Counted from the first letter of the stretch, positions 13,144 through 20,698 are shown. The stretch: DNA of 26,074 bases from an uncultured Acidobacteriota bacterium (GCA_946887105.1 CAMPKJ010000041.1:1-26074); one strand, 5' to 3'. Made by a program: numbers and translations. Notes: generated by a model not told the origin, from the sequence alone.

Positions 13144-15126
13144 TCAGCGCGGAAACGCTTCCTTCACGCCGCCGTCCACCGGCAGCATCGCCCCCGTGGT
13201 TTTCGCCGATCGTGGCCCGGCCAGAAAGAGCGCGGCCTCGGCCACGTCATCGGCGGTCACTTCCACTTTCAGCAGCGTGCGGTTGCGATAGAAATCCGGC
13301 AGGCGTTCGGTATCGACGCCGTACGCCTGCGCGCGCATGCTGCGCATTTCCTCGCTCCAGAACCGCGAGCCGCCGAAGATGGCGTCGGGATTGAGCATGT
13401 TCGCGCGGATGCCGTGCTCGCCGCCTTCGAGCGCCACGATGCGGCAGAGTTGCGCTTCGGCGGCTTTGCTGACGCTGTACGCTCCGAACTCCTTGCCGGG
13501 CGCGGTGACGTTCTTCGAGGCGTTGAACACGATCGAACCGCCGAGGCGCTGTTGCTTGAGGATGCGCATCGCGGCGCGCGCGACCAGGAAGTGGCCGCGT
13601 GCATTGACGGCGAAGCTGCGATCCCAGTCCGCGACCGGCAACGTATCGAGACTGCCGAAGGACGAGATCCCGGCGTTGCTGATCACGACGTCGAGACCGC
13701 CGAACGCGCCGATGGTTTCGTCGAAGGCACGCTCGACGTCCTGTTCGTCGGCGACGTCGAGCTTCAGCGCGAGCGCGCGGCGGAGACCGTGCTTCGCGAC
13801 GATGCTCTCCGCGACGCGTTCCGCGAGCGCGAGATCGACGTCCGTCACGACCACGTGCGCCCCTTCTTCCGCGAATCGTTCCGCGACGGCGCGGCCGATG
13901 CCGCTCGCGGCCCCGGTGACGAGCACGATCTTCGAGGCCAGCTCTTTTTCCTTCGGCAGGAGCGTGAGCTTGTACAGCTCGAGCGGCCAGTACTCGGCGT
14001 GAAACGCGTCGCGATCGTCGAGCGTGGCGTAGCCGCCGGCGGACTCGGCGCGCTCGAGGATGCGCATGGTGTGGCGGTAGATGTCGCGCACGATCCGCGC
14101 GGCGCGCGCGTCCTTGCCGGCGGTCCACATGCCTATGCCGGGGACCAGTACGATGCGAGGCGAGGGATCGAGCATCGCGAACTCGCTCGGATGCGCGCGG
14201 TACCACTCTTCGTAGCGCGTTTTGTACGCGCGCATCGCTTCTGCTACGTCATCGCCATCGCGGACGAAGAGCGGGAAGCGTTTCGTGTAGAGCAGATGAT
14301 CGGGAGTGGCCGCGCCGATCTGCGTGATGCGCTCCGCGTCTTCGCGCGCGAGAAACGCCAACGTTTCGGCGGAGTCATCGAGCTCGAGAATGCGTCCGCC
14401 GAGAGCGGCTCTGATTTGGAGTGCGGTGGCCGCAGCCACCGCTTTCGTACGTTTGGAAGGCGCAGGCTGCGGCCTGCGCACTCCAAAATTTTCCGCCTGT
14501 GTCACCAGTGCGATGTGCCGCTCGTACGCTTCCTGTGCCGAATCGCCCCAGGTGATCAGCCCGTGGTTCATCAGGATCAATCCCGCGGCCTCGGGATGCG
14601 CGTCGAACGCATCCGCAACATCGCGGCTGAGCCGGAATCCCGGCCGGCGGTACGGCACCAGAATCACCGAATCGCCAAAGCAGGCGCGCACGGTTTGCTC
14701 GCGGCCGCGCGTGTTCGTCAGCGCCAGGATCGCGTCCGCGTGCGTGTGCAACACGGCACGCGCGGGAAGGAACGCATGCAGCAGCGTCTCGATGGACGGC
14801 CGCGCACTCGCCGGATCGATCAGGCACTTGGCGAGGTAGTCGACCATCTCCTGATCGGACATGTCTTCCTCGCGCTGCCGCAGCGGTGCGATGTAGTCGA
14901 GGCGCACCGCCGGGAACTGCTTCGGCACGATCGATTTCATGTCGCTGCCGCTGCTCTTGATGTACATGACCTCGATCGGGCGGCCGAGAAGATCGGTCGC
15001 CTGTGATTTGAGGCTGTTGTTGCCGCCGCCCCAGAGCACGAGGTCTTCCTCCATGCCCACGAGGCGCGACTGATGGACGAGCTGTTCGATCTCGAACTGT
15101 GGTGTGTGATCCCAGCGGTTCTGCAT
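13144..15126 (-). CDS. bifunctional class II aldolase / short-chain dehydrogenase, 660 aa
   Basis: Fusion related to enzymes that cleave rhamnulose-1-phosphate to DHAP and lactaldehyde and oxidise the lactaldehyde. The N-terminal class II aldolase domain (about 1-400) has zinc-binding candidates H127 and H129 (LHTHADAIL) and H188 (MNHGLITWG). The C-terminal SDR domain (about 410-660) has VTGAASGIGRAV, an NAG motif and the catalytic Y550-x3-K554 (YSVSKAAEA). Length fits the family (about 650-700). Residues about 213-237, between the two lobes of the aldolase part, are encoded by a palindromic repeat element (14415-14487). This low-complexity segment sits in a linker that varies in homologues, and both domains look intact. 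No rhamnose isomerase, kinase or transporter is adjacent. The promoter overlaps that of the divergent ferritin/VIT1 gene. Confidence 0.88.
   Translation of the reverse strand: MQNRWDHTPQFEIEQLVHQSRLVGMEEDLVLWGGGNNSLKSQATDLLGRPIEVMYIKSSGSDMKSIVPKQFPAVRLDYIAPLRQREEDMSDQEMVDYLAKCLIDPASARPSIETLLHAFLPARAVLHTHADAILALTNTRGREQTVRACFGDSVILVPYRRPGFRLSRDVADAFDAHPEAAGLILMNHGLITWGDSAQEAYERHIALVTQAENFGVRRPQPAPSKRTKAVAAATALQIRAALGGRILELDDSAETLAFLAREDAERITQIGAATPDHLLYTKRFPLFVRDGDDVAEAMRAYKTRYEEWYRAHPSEFAMLDPSPRIVLVPGIGMWTAGKDARAARIVRDIYRHTMRILERAESAGGYATLDDRDAFHAEYWPLELYKLTLLPKEKELASKIVLVTGAASGIGRAVAERFAEEGAHVVVTDVDLALAERVAESIVAKHGLRRALALKLDVADEQDVERAFDETIGAFGGLDVVISNAGISSFGSLDTLPVADWDRSFAVNARGHFLVARAAMRILKQQRLGGSIVFNASKNVTAPGKEFGAYSVSKAAEAQLCRIVALEGGEHGIRANMLNPDAIFGGSRFWSEEMRSMRAQAYGVDTERLPDFYRNRTLLKVEVTADDVAEAALFLAGPRSAKTTGAMLPVDGGVKEAFPR
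14415..14487. repeat. REP/MITE-like palindromic element inside a coding sequence
   Basis: TTTGGAGTGCG (14415-14425) pairs with CGCACTCCAAA (14477-14487). Inside are two perfect hairpins, GGTGGC/GCCACC with loop CGCA (14425-14440) and CGCAGGC/GCCTGCG with loop TGCG (14461-14478), joined by a short spacer. This cloverleaf-like 73-bp unit has the form of a small non-autonomous repeat. It is read through in frame on the minus strand. Confidence 0.6.
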
Positions 15127-15140
15127 GGCGTAGGAGCGGG

Positions 15141-15148
15141 ATCATACT
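15141..15148. promoter_or_regulatory. overlapping divergent -10 elements
   Basis: CATACT (15143-15148, +) ends 6 nt before the GTG at 15155. TATGAT (15146-15141, -) ends 14 nt before the ATG at 15126. They overlap by four bases, forming a second two-way promoter like that at 11488-11494. Confidence 0.4.
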
Positions 15149-15154
15149 GTTCGC

Positions 15155-16276
15155 GTGGAACTGAGTGACATCGAGCGCAGGCGGCTGCGCGAAAATCTCA
15201 TCGATGAGCTGAACGGTGCGGCGCTGTACGAGTCGCTGGCCGCGGCGGAAAAAGACGAGCGCCTGGCGGAGGTGTACCGGCGGCTGGCGCATGTGGAGCG
15301 AAAGCATGCGGAGCGCTGGCGCGTGCGGCTCGAGGAAGCGGGCGAAACGCTTCCGCCCTTCAGGCCGTCCTGGCGTACCCGCACGCTCGGATGGATCGCG
15401 CGCCGCTTCGGCACCAGCGTGGTATTGCCGTCCGTGCAGACGCTCGAGGCGGCGGATACGGACAAGTACGCGGCGCAATCCGACGCCACCGATTTTCACG
15501 GCGAGGAGCGCTCGCACTCGCGCGTCATCCAGTTGATGTCGAACATGCGCGGCGGATTCGCCGGCACCGACGTCGCGCGTCTCGAAGGCCGGCATCGCAC
15601 ACCCGGCGGCAATCAGCTCCGCGCCGCGGTCCTCGGCGCGAACGACGGGCTCGTGTCGAACCTCAGCCTGGTCATGGGCGTGGCCGGCGCGGCGATGAAC
15701 GAGCGTCTGATCCTGGTCACCGGCCTGGCGGGACTGATCGCCGGCGCGGGCTCGATGGCCCTCGGCGAGTGGCTGTCCGTGCAGAGCTCGCGCGAGCTCT
15801 ATCGCCATCAGATCGAGACCGAGCAGGCCGAGCTCACCGCGGCGCCGGAAGAAGAAGAGGAAGAGCTGGCCCTGATCTATCAGGCGCGCGGGCTGGGGCA
15901 GGATCAGGCTCGTGCGTTCGCGGCCAGCATGATGCGCGACCCCGATACCGCGCTGGAGACGCTCGCGCGCGAGGAGCTCGGCATCGATCCCGACGAGTTG
16001 GGCGGCTCCGCGTGGGAAGCCGCCATCACATCGTTCCTGCTGTTTGGTGTTGGCGCGATCGTGCCGGTGTTGCCGTTTTTCTTCGCGCGCGGACCGCTCG
16101 CGTTCGGGCTGAGCGTCGCGTTCAGCACCGTCGCGTTGTTCACGATCGGTGCTGCCATCACGCTGTTCACGGGACGAACGGTCTGGTTCTCCGGCTCGCG
16201 CCAGGTGCTGTTCGGTCTCGTGGCCGCGGCGTTGACGTTCGGGATCGGGCGGTTGGTGGGTGTGACTCTGGGGTAA
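15155..16276 (+). CDS. MbfA-like ferritin-domain/VIT1 iron transporter, 373 aa
   Basis: Membrane-bound ferritin type protein. The N-terminal rubrerythrin-like helical domain (about 1-145) has iron-ligand candidates in NGAALYESLAAAEKDE and HVERKHAERW and a further ExxH-like pattern near GEERSHSRV. The C-terminal part (about 155-373) is a VIT1/CCC1 transporter with GANDGLVSNLSLVMGV, the SMALGEWLSVQS motif, a charged metal-binding loop (EEEEE and neighbours) and about five membrane helices. Known MbfA proteins export iron and protect against oxidative stress; iron or manganese export is inferred here. The start is a GTG with a CATACT hexamer 6 nt before it and no Shine-Dalgarno. No Fur-type box was recognised. 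It converges on a tiny basic gene with 5 nt between stops. Confidence 0.88.
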   Translation: MELSDIERRRLRENLIDELNGAALYESLAAAEKDERLAEVYRRLAHVERKHAERWRVRLEEAGETLPPFRPSWRTRTLGWIARRFGTSVVLPSVQTLEAADTDKYAAQSDATDFHGEERSHSRVIQLMSNMRGGFAGTDVARLEGRHRTPGGNQLRAAVLGANDGLVSNLSLVMGVAGAAMNERLILVTGLAGLIAGAGSMALGEWLSVQSSRELYRHQIETEQAELTAAPEEEEEELALIYQARGLGQDQARAFAASMMRDPDTALETLAREELGIDPDELGGSAWEAAITSFLLFGVGAIVPVLPFFFARGPLAFGLSVAFSTVALFTIGAAITLFTGRTVWFSGSRQVLFGLVAAALTFGIGRLVGVTLG

Positions 16277-16281
16277 GGGGC

Positions 16282-16422
16282 TTACTTCTTCTCTTCTGAT
16301 TTCTTCTTCTCGGCCGAGTTCGCCTTGATCTCAGCGAGGCGGGCGCGGTCTTTCTCTCTGCGGGCGGTGCGGTTGCGTCTGGCGACGTTCGCGCGCGCCT
16401 TTTCTCCGTTGACTCTGGACAT
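16282..16422 (-). CDS. very small highly charged protein, 46 aa
   Basis: A 46-residue protein of almost only charged and small residues ([19 protein letters not shown]..., ending KKKSEEKK), likely a single basic helix or disordered. A strong ribosome binding site GGAGGAA lies 7 nt before the ATG, and a TACAGT hexamer upstream (16449-16444, minus) may be its promoter. It is too short for most gene callers. Charge pattern and size suggest nucleic-acid or ribosome binding, but no family was recognised. It is divergent from the cold-shock gene. Confidence 0.65.
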   Translation of the reverse strand: MSRVNGEKARANVARRNRTARREKDRARLAEIKANSAEKKKSEEKK

Positions 16423-16524
16423 CGGTAGTTCCTCCGGCCCGGGACTGTACCACGGGGACGGAATTCATCCGGGAGGGATCCGGTTGGCCTGTCCATCAGT
16501 GATTTGCCAGTTGCTCCGAGACGA

Positions 16525-16561
16525 TGAATCTCCGAACAAGGCAGCACAGAAAGGAGATTCA
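16525..16561 (+). promoter_or_regulatory. Shine-Dalgarno-masking hairpin in the cold-shock leader
   Basis: TGAATCTCC (16525-16533) pairs perfectly with GGAGATTCA (16553-16561), a 9-bp stem with a 19-nt loop. The right arm contains the GGAG of the ribosome binding site AAGGAG (16551-16556), 8 nt before the ATG at 16565. If formed, it would block initiation, giving a temperature- or chaperone-responsive switch. Confidence 0.55.
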
Positions 16562-16564
16562 CCC

Positions 16565-16768
16565 ATGAGAACGCAAGGCAATGTGAAGTGGTTCAACGAC
16601 GCCAAGGGCTTCGGCTTCATCACTAGCGAGAACGGGGACGACGTGTTCGTTCACTTCTCGGCCATCCAGGGCGGCGGTTTCCGCTCGCTTCCGGAAGGCG
16701 CCGCGGTCGAGTTCGATGTCGTCAAGGGACCGAAAGGTCTTCAGGCCGCGAACGTCACCACGGTGTAA
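16565..16768 (+). CDS. cold-shock domain protein (CspA family), 67 aa
   Basis: Single-stranded nucleic acid-binding protein and RNA chaperone. The complete five-strand OB fold is visible, with RNP1 KGFGFIT and RNP2 VFVHFSAI, beginning with the usual [15 protein letters not shown] pattern; length is typical. The start is set by AAGGAG at 16551-16556. The leader can form a hairpin that hides this site, in keeping with post-transcriptional control known for cspA mRNAs. A terminator follows 20 nt after the stop, so it is monocistronic or only weakly read through into the small downstream gene. Confidence 0.97.
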   Translation: MRTQGNVKWFNDAKGFGFITSENGDDVFVHFSAIQGGGFRSLPEGAAVEFDVVKGPKGLQAANVTTV

Positions 16769-16787
16769 ACTTCACACATCGATCGAC

Positions 16788-16815
16788 GAAAGGGCAGGAG
16801 CGATCCTGCCCTTTC
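16788..16815 (+). terminator. terminator after the cold-shock gene
   Basis: A 12-bp stem, GAAAGGGCAGGA (16788-16799) with TCCTGCCCTTTC (16804-16815), loop GCGA. The stem ends in T-rich sequence on either strand. Confidence 0.75.
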
Positions 16816-16836
16816 CACTTTCCGGGGGAGGTCAAT

Positions 16837-17007
16837 TTGGGCAGACCACAAGTTTCCTTTGCGAAACGGCAGCGCGAGCAGGCACGCCGCGAAAAACAGC
16901 AGCTGAAGGCCGAGAAGAAGGCCGAGCGGAAGAACGATCCGAACGCAGACGAGTTCGAGGCGCCGGTCCGCGAGACCGCGATCGACGAAGACGTCGCGCT
17001 CCCGTAA
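16837..17007 (+). CDS. small charged protein, 56 aa
   Basis: 56 residues starting at TTG, with the strong ribosome binding site GGGGGAGG (16824-16831) 5 nt before it. The N-terminal half is a basic helix (FAKRQREQARREKQQLKAE) and the C-terminal half is acidic. I have the impression that similar short proteins starting GRP..FxKRQRE recur in Acidobacteria and Deltaproteobacteria, but I cannot confirm this. No function known. Its position right after the cold-shock gene suggests shared control or a role near RNA. The TTG start and small size would make it easy to miss. Confidence 0.65.
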   Translation: MGRPQVSFAKRQREQARREKQQLKAEKKAERKNDPNADEFEAPVRETAIDEDVALP

Positions 17008-17013
17008 GACAGT

Positions 17014-17061
17014 GGAAGAAGCGCGCCCCCGACGCCCTTTCAGGCGGGACGCGCTTCTTCC
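17014..17061. terminator. shared hairpin overlapping the end of the MFS gene
   Basis: GGAAGAAGCGCG (17014-17025) pairs with CGCGCTTCTTCC (17050-17061), 12 bp. The loop carries a second small stem CGCC/GGCG (17033-17046). The right arm lies inside the last codons of the convergent MFS gene and the loop contains its stop codon. It may terminate the small-protein transcript; for the MFS mRNA it lies partly in the coding region. Confidence 0.5.
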
Positions 17062-18383
17062 GCTTCCTTCCAGATCTCCACGCGGTGGCTCTCGTTGAGC
17101 GCGAACGTCCCCACCAGAAACGTCATCAGCGCCACTCCGATCACCCAGTACAACCCCGCATAAATGTTCCCGGTCTGAGCGACCAGCACGCCCGCGATCA
17201 GCGGCAGCGTCCCGCCGAACCAGCCATTCCCGATGTGATACGGCAGTGAGAACGAGGTGTAGCGGATCTTCGCCGGGAAGGCCTCGATCAGAAACGCCGC
17301 GATCGGTCCGTACACCATGGTCACGTAGATCACCTGGATGAACACCAGCAGCGTGAGCATGACCATGTTCGGATTCTGCGGGTCGGCGCCGTAATACGTC
17401 ATGGCCTTGTAGATCGGCAGATAGGTCAGTGCCGCGATGAGATTGCCGGCCATCATGATCTTCAATCGCCCGATGCGGTCGGAGAGCGCGCCGAACACGG
17501 TGAAGAAGGGGATGCCGAGAAGCAGCGCCACGGCCACGATGGTGCTGGACTTGATGATGTCGATCTTCATCACGCTCTGCAGAAACGAGAGCGCGTAGAA
17601 CTGCCCCGTGTACCAGACGATGCCCTGGCCCGCCGTCGCGCCGAACAGCACCAGCAGCACGATGCGCAGGTTGGTCCAGTTCGCGAAGCTGTCGCGCAGC
17701 GGCGACGTCGAGGTCTTGCCCTGGCTCTTGAGTGACGAGAAGAGCGGCGACTCGCTCATGCGCATGCGGATGTAGAGCGACATGGCCACGAGCACGATCG
17801 AGAGCAGGAACGGCACGCGCCAGCCCCAGGCCTGGAACGACGCGTCGGACATCATCCGCTTCACGCCCAGTACCACGCCGAGGGAGACGAACAGGCCGAG
17901 CGTGGCGGTGATCTGGATGAAGCTCGTGTAGTAGCCGCGGCGATGATCGGGCACGTGCTCGGCGACATACACCGCCGCGCCGCCGTATTCGCCGCCGAGC
18001 GCGAGGCCCTGCAGCAGGCGCAGCACGAGCAGGATCGACGGCGCGAGTACGCCGATGGTGGCGTAGGTCGGCAGGAGACCGATCAGGAACGTCGACAGTC
18101 CCATGATCGTGAGCGTGACCATGAACGCGTACTTGCGGCCGATCAGATCGCCGACCCGTCCGAACACCAGCGCGCCGAACGGGCGCACGATGAAGCCGGT
18201 GGCGAAGAGCGCCCAGGTCTTGATCAGTGCCCAGGTCGGATTTCCCTGCGGAAACATCATCTCGGACATGATCACGGCCAGGCTGCCGAAGATGTAGAAG
18301 TCGTACCACTCGATCATCGTGCCCAGGCCGGAGGCGAAGATGATCTTGCGGATCGGGTACTCCGTGCGTGCGGTTGCGGACAT
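17040..18383 (-). CDS. MFS transporter, metabolite:H+ symporter (MHS/ProP-like) family, 447 aa
   Basis: Inner-membrane proton symporter with about 12 helices. Family marks: GTMIEWYDFYIFG in helix 1, the GRVGDLIGRKYAF loop between helices 2 and 3, RLLQGLALGGEYGGAAVYVAEH in helix 4, and the second GALSDRIGRLK repeat at mid-protein. MHS members carry organic acids, proline/betaine or shikimate-type compounds; the substrate cannot be read from sequence. I chose ATG 18383 because the conserved N-terminus starts there and TACACT lies 7 nt upstream; a longer frame upstream overlaps the divergent gene and is not conserved-looking. The last codons form one arm of a terminator-like hairpin. Confidence 0.92.
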   Translation of the reverse strand: MSATARTEYPIRKIIFASGLGTMIEWYDFYIFGSLAVIMSEMMFPQGNPTWALIKTWALFATGFIVRPFGALVFGRVGDLIGRKYAFMVTLTIMGLSTFLIGLLPTYATIGVLAPSILLVLRLLQGLALGGEYGGAAVYVAEHVPDHRRGYYTSFIQITATLGLFVSLGVVLGVKRMMSDASFQAWGWRVPFLLSIVLVAMSLYIRMRMSESPLFSSLKSQGKTSTSPLRDSFANWTNLRIVLLVLFGATAGQGIVWYTGQFYALSFLQSVMKIDIIKSSTIVAVALLLGIPFFTVFGALSDRIGRLKIMMAGNLIAALTYLPIYKAMTYYGADPQNPNMVMLTLLVFIQVIYVTMVYGPIAAFLIEAFPAKIRYTSFSLPYHIGNGWFGGTLPLIAGVLVAQTGNIYAGLYWVIGVALMTFLVGTFALNESHRVEIWKEAEEARPA

Positions 18384-18390
18384 GGCCGGT

Positions 18391-18396
18391 AGTGTA
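18391..18396 (-). promoter_or_regulatory. -10 element (TACACT) of the MFS transporter
   Basis: TACACT on the minus strand ends 7 nt before the ATG at 18383, without a Shine-Dalgarno. The divergent gene starts at 18439, leaving a 55-bp intergenic region. Confidence 0.4.
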
Positions 18397-18438
18397 CCCG
18401 GCGAAACGAAGCGGCTCCTGATCCGTACTACTTGCGAC

Positions 18439-19185
18439 ATGACCATCGCCCGCCTCGCGCGCTCTCTCGCTCTCGTTCTCGCGCTTCCTCTTTCCGCCGA
18501 GCCGCTGACGGACGTCAGAGCGGCGCTGGCGAAGCTCACCGCGCGCGAGCCGATCCGCGCGACGTACGAAGTGCAGCGCTCCGTCGTCAGCGAGGGACGT
18601 TTCGACAACGACAAGGTGAACGGCAAGGCGGTGGTCGAGCTCGAGGGCGGCGGGGGCGATTTCCGCGTCGTGCTTCCGAAGACGACTCTCGATCAGGTCT
18701 CTCGCGAACTGCAGGCGCGCTCGCAGAACGTCGAGCTCTCGACGCCGACCGTCAGCGCGCTCTCGCAACTCGATCCGGTGGAAACCTCGAACGCCATCGA
18801 CTACGCCCCGGTGCTCGCGCGCATGCTGCACGGCGCCAGGGTGGTCTCGGATGCGCAGTCGACGTTTCAGGGCAAACCGGCTCGCGCGGTCGTGCTCCGC
18901 CTCGAGGATCGCATCGAGAAAGAAGACGCCGGAAAGGTGAAGGTCTCCGAGAACCGGCTCACGCTGTGGCTCGGACCGGAGAACGTCCCGGTCGGCGCCG
19001 AGCACGTGATGAACGTCAAGTTCTCGGTGATCATCTTCAAAGGCGAGTCGAAGCAGAAAAAGAGCTGGTACTTCACGCAGATCGCCGATCGCCTGGTGCG
19101 CGTCCGCCACGAATCGACCGAGAGCAACTCGGGGATGGGGCAGAAGGCGAATGAGAGTGTGGTGGCGACGGTGCGCGTTCACTGA
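18439..19185 (+). CDS. secreted hypothetical protein, 248 aa
   Basis: A signal peptide (LARSLALVLALPLSAEP) is followed by a soluble domain with alternating strands (IRATYEVQRSVVSEGRF, VVLRLEDRI, LTLWLGPENVPVGAEHVMNVKFSVIIF, SWYFTQIADRLVRVRHES). The pattern resembles outer-membrane-lipoprotein-like or LolA-like beta-rich periplasmic proteins, but I recognise no named family. ATG 18439 is preferred because the signal peptide starts there; upstream in-frame codons overlap the divergent MFS gene. A hairpin follows its stop. A weak -10-like TACTAC lies 7 nt before the ATG. Confidence 0.75.
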   Translation: MTIARLARSLALVLALPLSAEPLTDVRAALAKLTAREPIRATYEVQRSVVSEGRFDNDKVNGKAVVELEGGGGDFRVVLPKTTLDQVSRELQARSQNVELSTPTVSALSQLDPVETSNAIDYAPVLARMLHGARVVSDAQSTFQGKPARAVVLRLEDRIEKEDAGKVKVSENRLTLWLGPENVPVGAEHVMNVKFSVIIFKGESKQKKSWYFTQIADRLVRVRHESTESNSGMGQKANESVVATVRVH

Positions 19186-19193
19186 CGCGTGAA

Positions 19194-19215
19194 ATTGACC
19201 CTCCCCGGGGTCAAT
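19194..19215 (+). terminator. hairpin after the secreted hypothetical gene
   Basis: ATTGACCC (19194-19201) pairs with GGGTCAAT (19208-19215). No T-run follows, so termination would be weak; it could equally be an operator. The rest of 19186-19385 holds no gene: a small hairpin TTCCGT/ACGGAA at 19312-19327 and the ribosome binding site GGAGGAGGA at 19373-19381. Confidence 0.35.
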
Positions 19216-19385
19216 CCCCGCTACGCTGTTCACCCCCTGACCCAACGTGGCGTCCGCCGTGAACCAGCCCCGTCCGGAAGCAACTTCCTCTTCATCAGTG
19301 GCTTACCTTTTTTCCGTCCCTACGGAAGCTGATGGTCCGTGATTTGGACTGATGCGGCCCGCTGTCAAATTTGGAGGAGGAACGA

Positions 19386-19991
19386 ATGAACCGTAGATCT
19401 CTCTCTCTCGTCGCTCTCTTGTTGATCGTTTCGGCCATGCCCCTCTCCGCCGCTCAGTTCATCGAACAGTCTTTCGACCAGGTGGCGCGCGAAGCGGACT
19501 ATGTCGTCCGCGGCTCCGTCATCAACACCTGGACGGCGTGGGATGACGCACATGAAGTCATCTACACGTACGCCACGGTGCGCGTGTCGCGCTACTTCGG
19601 CGAGATCGCCGGTCCGGACACGCTCGTGGTCCGCGAAGTCGGCGGGACCGTCGACGGCTACACGCAGGAAGCGATCGGCTTCCCGGCCATCCGCCGCGGC
19701 GAGCAGGTGGTGCTCTTCCTCTCGAAGTGGGAAAGCAACGGCGACCTTCGCATCCACGCGTACAACCAGGGCAAGTATCTCGTGCGCATGCGCGCCGGCA
19801 CGGAAGTGCTCGTTCCCGATCCCGTGAAGCAGGGCGAAGAGCGTCCCGGCGCCGAGCGCCGTTTCGACTTCGCGACCGAAGGCGTCGCGGAAAGCAATGA
19901 GAACGGTCTCTCGATCGAAGAATTTGCGGGGATGGTCGAAGCCGCGCGCGCGGGTGGGATCGTCACGCAGAGCATCCAGCAGCACGAATAG
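19386..19991 (+). CDS. secreted companion of matrixin-like protease, copy 1 (A1), 201 aa
   Basis: Exported protein with signal peptide (SLVALLLIVSAMPLSAA) and a beta-rich domain. Visible motifs: ADYVVRGSVINT (a strand start), VIYTYATVRVSRYFGE, VVREVGGTVDGY, FPAIRRGEQVVLFLS, and a C-terminal helix EEFAGMVEAARAGG. I know of no assigned function. Proteins with a GGTV...GE-VVLFL pattern tend, to my recollection, to occur beside secreted matrixins. It lies 15 nt upstream of a matrixin-like gene and the pair is duplicated downstream, so a role as inhibitor, chaperone or substrate-recruiting partner is plausible. The start follows GGAGGAGGA at 19373-19381. Copy 2 at 20824 shares its whole layout. 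Confidence 0.8.
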   Translation: MNRRSLSLVALLLIVSAMPLSAAQFIEQSFDQVAREADYVVRGSVINTWTAWDDAHEVIYTYATVRVSRYFGEIAGPDTLVVREVGGTVDGYTQEAIGFPAIRRGEQVVLFLSKWESNGDLRIHAYNQGKYLVRMRAGTEVLVPDPVKQGEERPGAERRFDFATEGVAESNENGLSIEEFAGMVEAARAGGIVTQSIQQHE

Positions 19992-20006
19992 AAAGGAGAA
20001 CGAACC

Positions 20007-20603
20007 GTGAAGACCCAGAGAATCCTCTCGCTCGCCATCTGCACGATCATCGTCTGCGCGACCGCGCAGCCCGCGCTCGCGTACGTGCTCCTCTCGCCGC
20101 GCCGCCGCTGGTCGACGACGCCGATCACCGTGCGCACGTACAACGTCGGCAACTCCACCATCACCGATGGCAGCGGCGGCGTGAACGCCACCGTGGCCGC
20201 CATCCGCGTGTGGGGCATCATCAACTCCAGCACCACCAGCTCTCCCGCCGTGCGCGGCTCCGCGCCCGCGACGATCATGCTGAACACGAACGGCGGCGTC
20301 TGCACCGGCGGCTGCCTCGCGGCCACGTTGACCGGCTACTACGTCAGCCAGAGTGGCGACGACCGGATCTACGACGCCGACGTCTACACGAACACCTCGC
20401 AGCCGCTGTACTCCTCCGGTGAGTCAGGCTGCAGCGGTGAGTACGACATCAACGGCATCATGGCGCACGAGGTCGGTCACGTGATCGGCATCGGCCACTC
20501 GAACGTGTCGGGCGCGACGATGTATCCGAGCGTCAGCGCCTGCAACACGGGCAACCGCACGCTGGCCTCGGATGACTTCGCCGCGCGCGACAATCTGTAT
20601 TGA
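20007..20603 (+). CDS. secreted matrixin-like zinc metalloprotease, copy 1 (B1), 198 aa
   Basis: Metzincin-type protease: the zinc site HEVGHVIGIGH has H154, E155, H158 and H164, and the Met-turn M172 is in ATMYP. A signal peptide (ending QPALA) leads directly to a mature start YVLLSPRRRW, so there is no propeptide with a cysteine switch, and latency must be controlled another way. Six cysteines in the mature part (CTGGC, GCSGE and later) suggest disulfides. The catalytic domain is of normal size and no C-terminal anchoring domain follows. Start is GTG with AAAGGAG about 10 nt upstream. It forms an operon with the companion gene 15 nt upstream, and a T-rich terminator follows. Confidence 0.88.
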   Translation: MKTQRILSLAICTIIVCATAQPALAYVLLSPRRRWSTTPITVRTYNVGNSTITDGSGGVNATVAAIRVWGIINSSTTSSPAVRGSAPATIMLNTNGGVCTGGCLAATLTGYYVSQSGDDRIYDADVYTNTSQPLYSSGESGCSGEYDINGIMAHEVGHVIGIGHSNVSGATMYPSVSACNTGNRTLASDDFAARDNLY

Positions 20604-20627
20604 GTTCAATTCATCTTCGGGTCAGAA

Positions 20628-20698
20628 GCGAGCCCCGAGGTGGGTCAATCGCCGGCGAATGCTCAGCGATTGATCCATTTCCGGGGCTCGCATTTTTT
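20628..20698 (+). terminator. two-part terminator after cassette copy 1
   Basis: Outer stem GCGAGCCCCG (20628-20637) with CGGGGCTCGC (20682-20691); inner stem GGGTCAATCGC (20642-20652) with GCGATTGATCC (20666-20676); followed by six T (20693-20698). A clear intrinsic terminator that separates the two cassettes transcriptionally. The stretch 20699-20823 holds no gene, only a TTGACG hexamer (20735-20740), a small hairpin ACGCC/GGCGT and the ribosome binding site of copy 2. Confidence 0.85.

Noticed and set aside
12502..15006. 834-codon plus-strand frame spanning the end of the phosphatase gene and the aldolase gene
   Set aside because: It crosses two well-supported genes and has no recognisable domain.
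18384..18626. N-terminal extension of the MFS transporter to 18626
   Set aside because: It would cover the divergent secreted protein gene, and the family N-terminus begins at ATG 18383.
16741..19245. 834-codon minus-strand frame across the MFS transporter and neighbours
   Set aside because: It is out of frame with the MFS gene, covers a terminator and the cold-shock gene end, and shows no domain.
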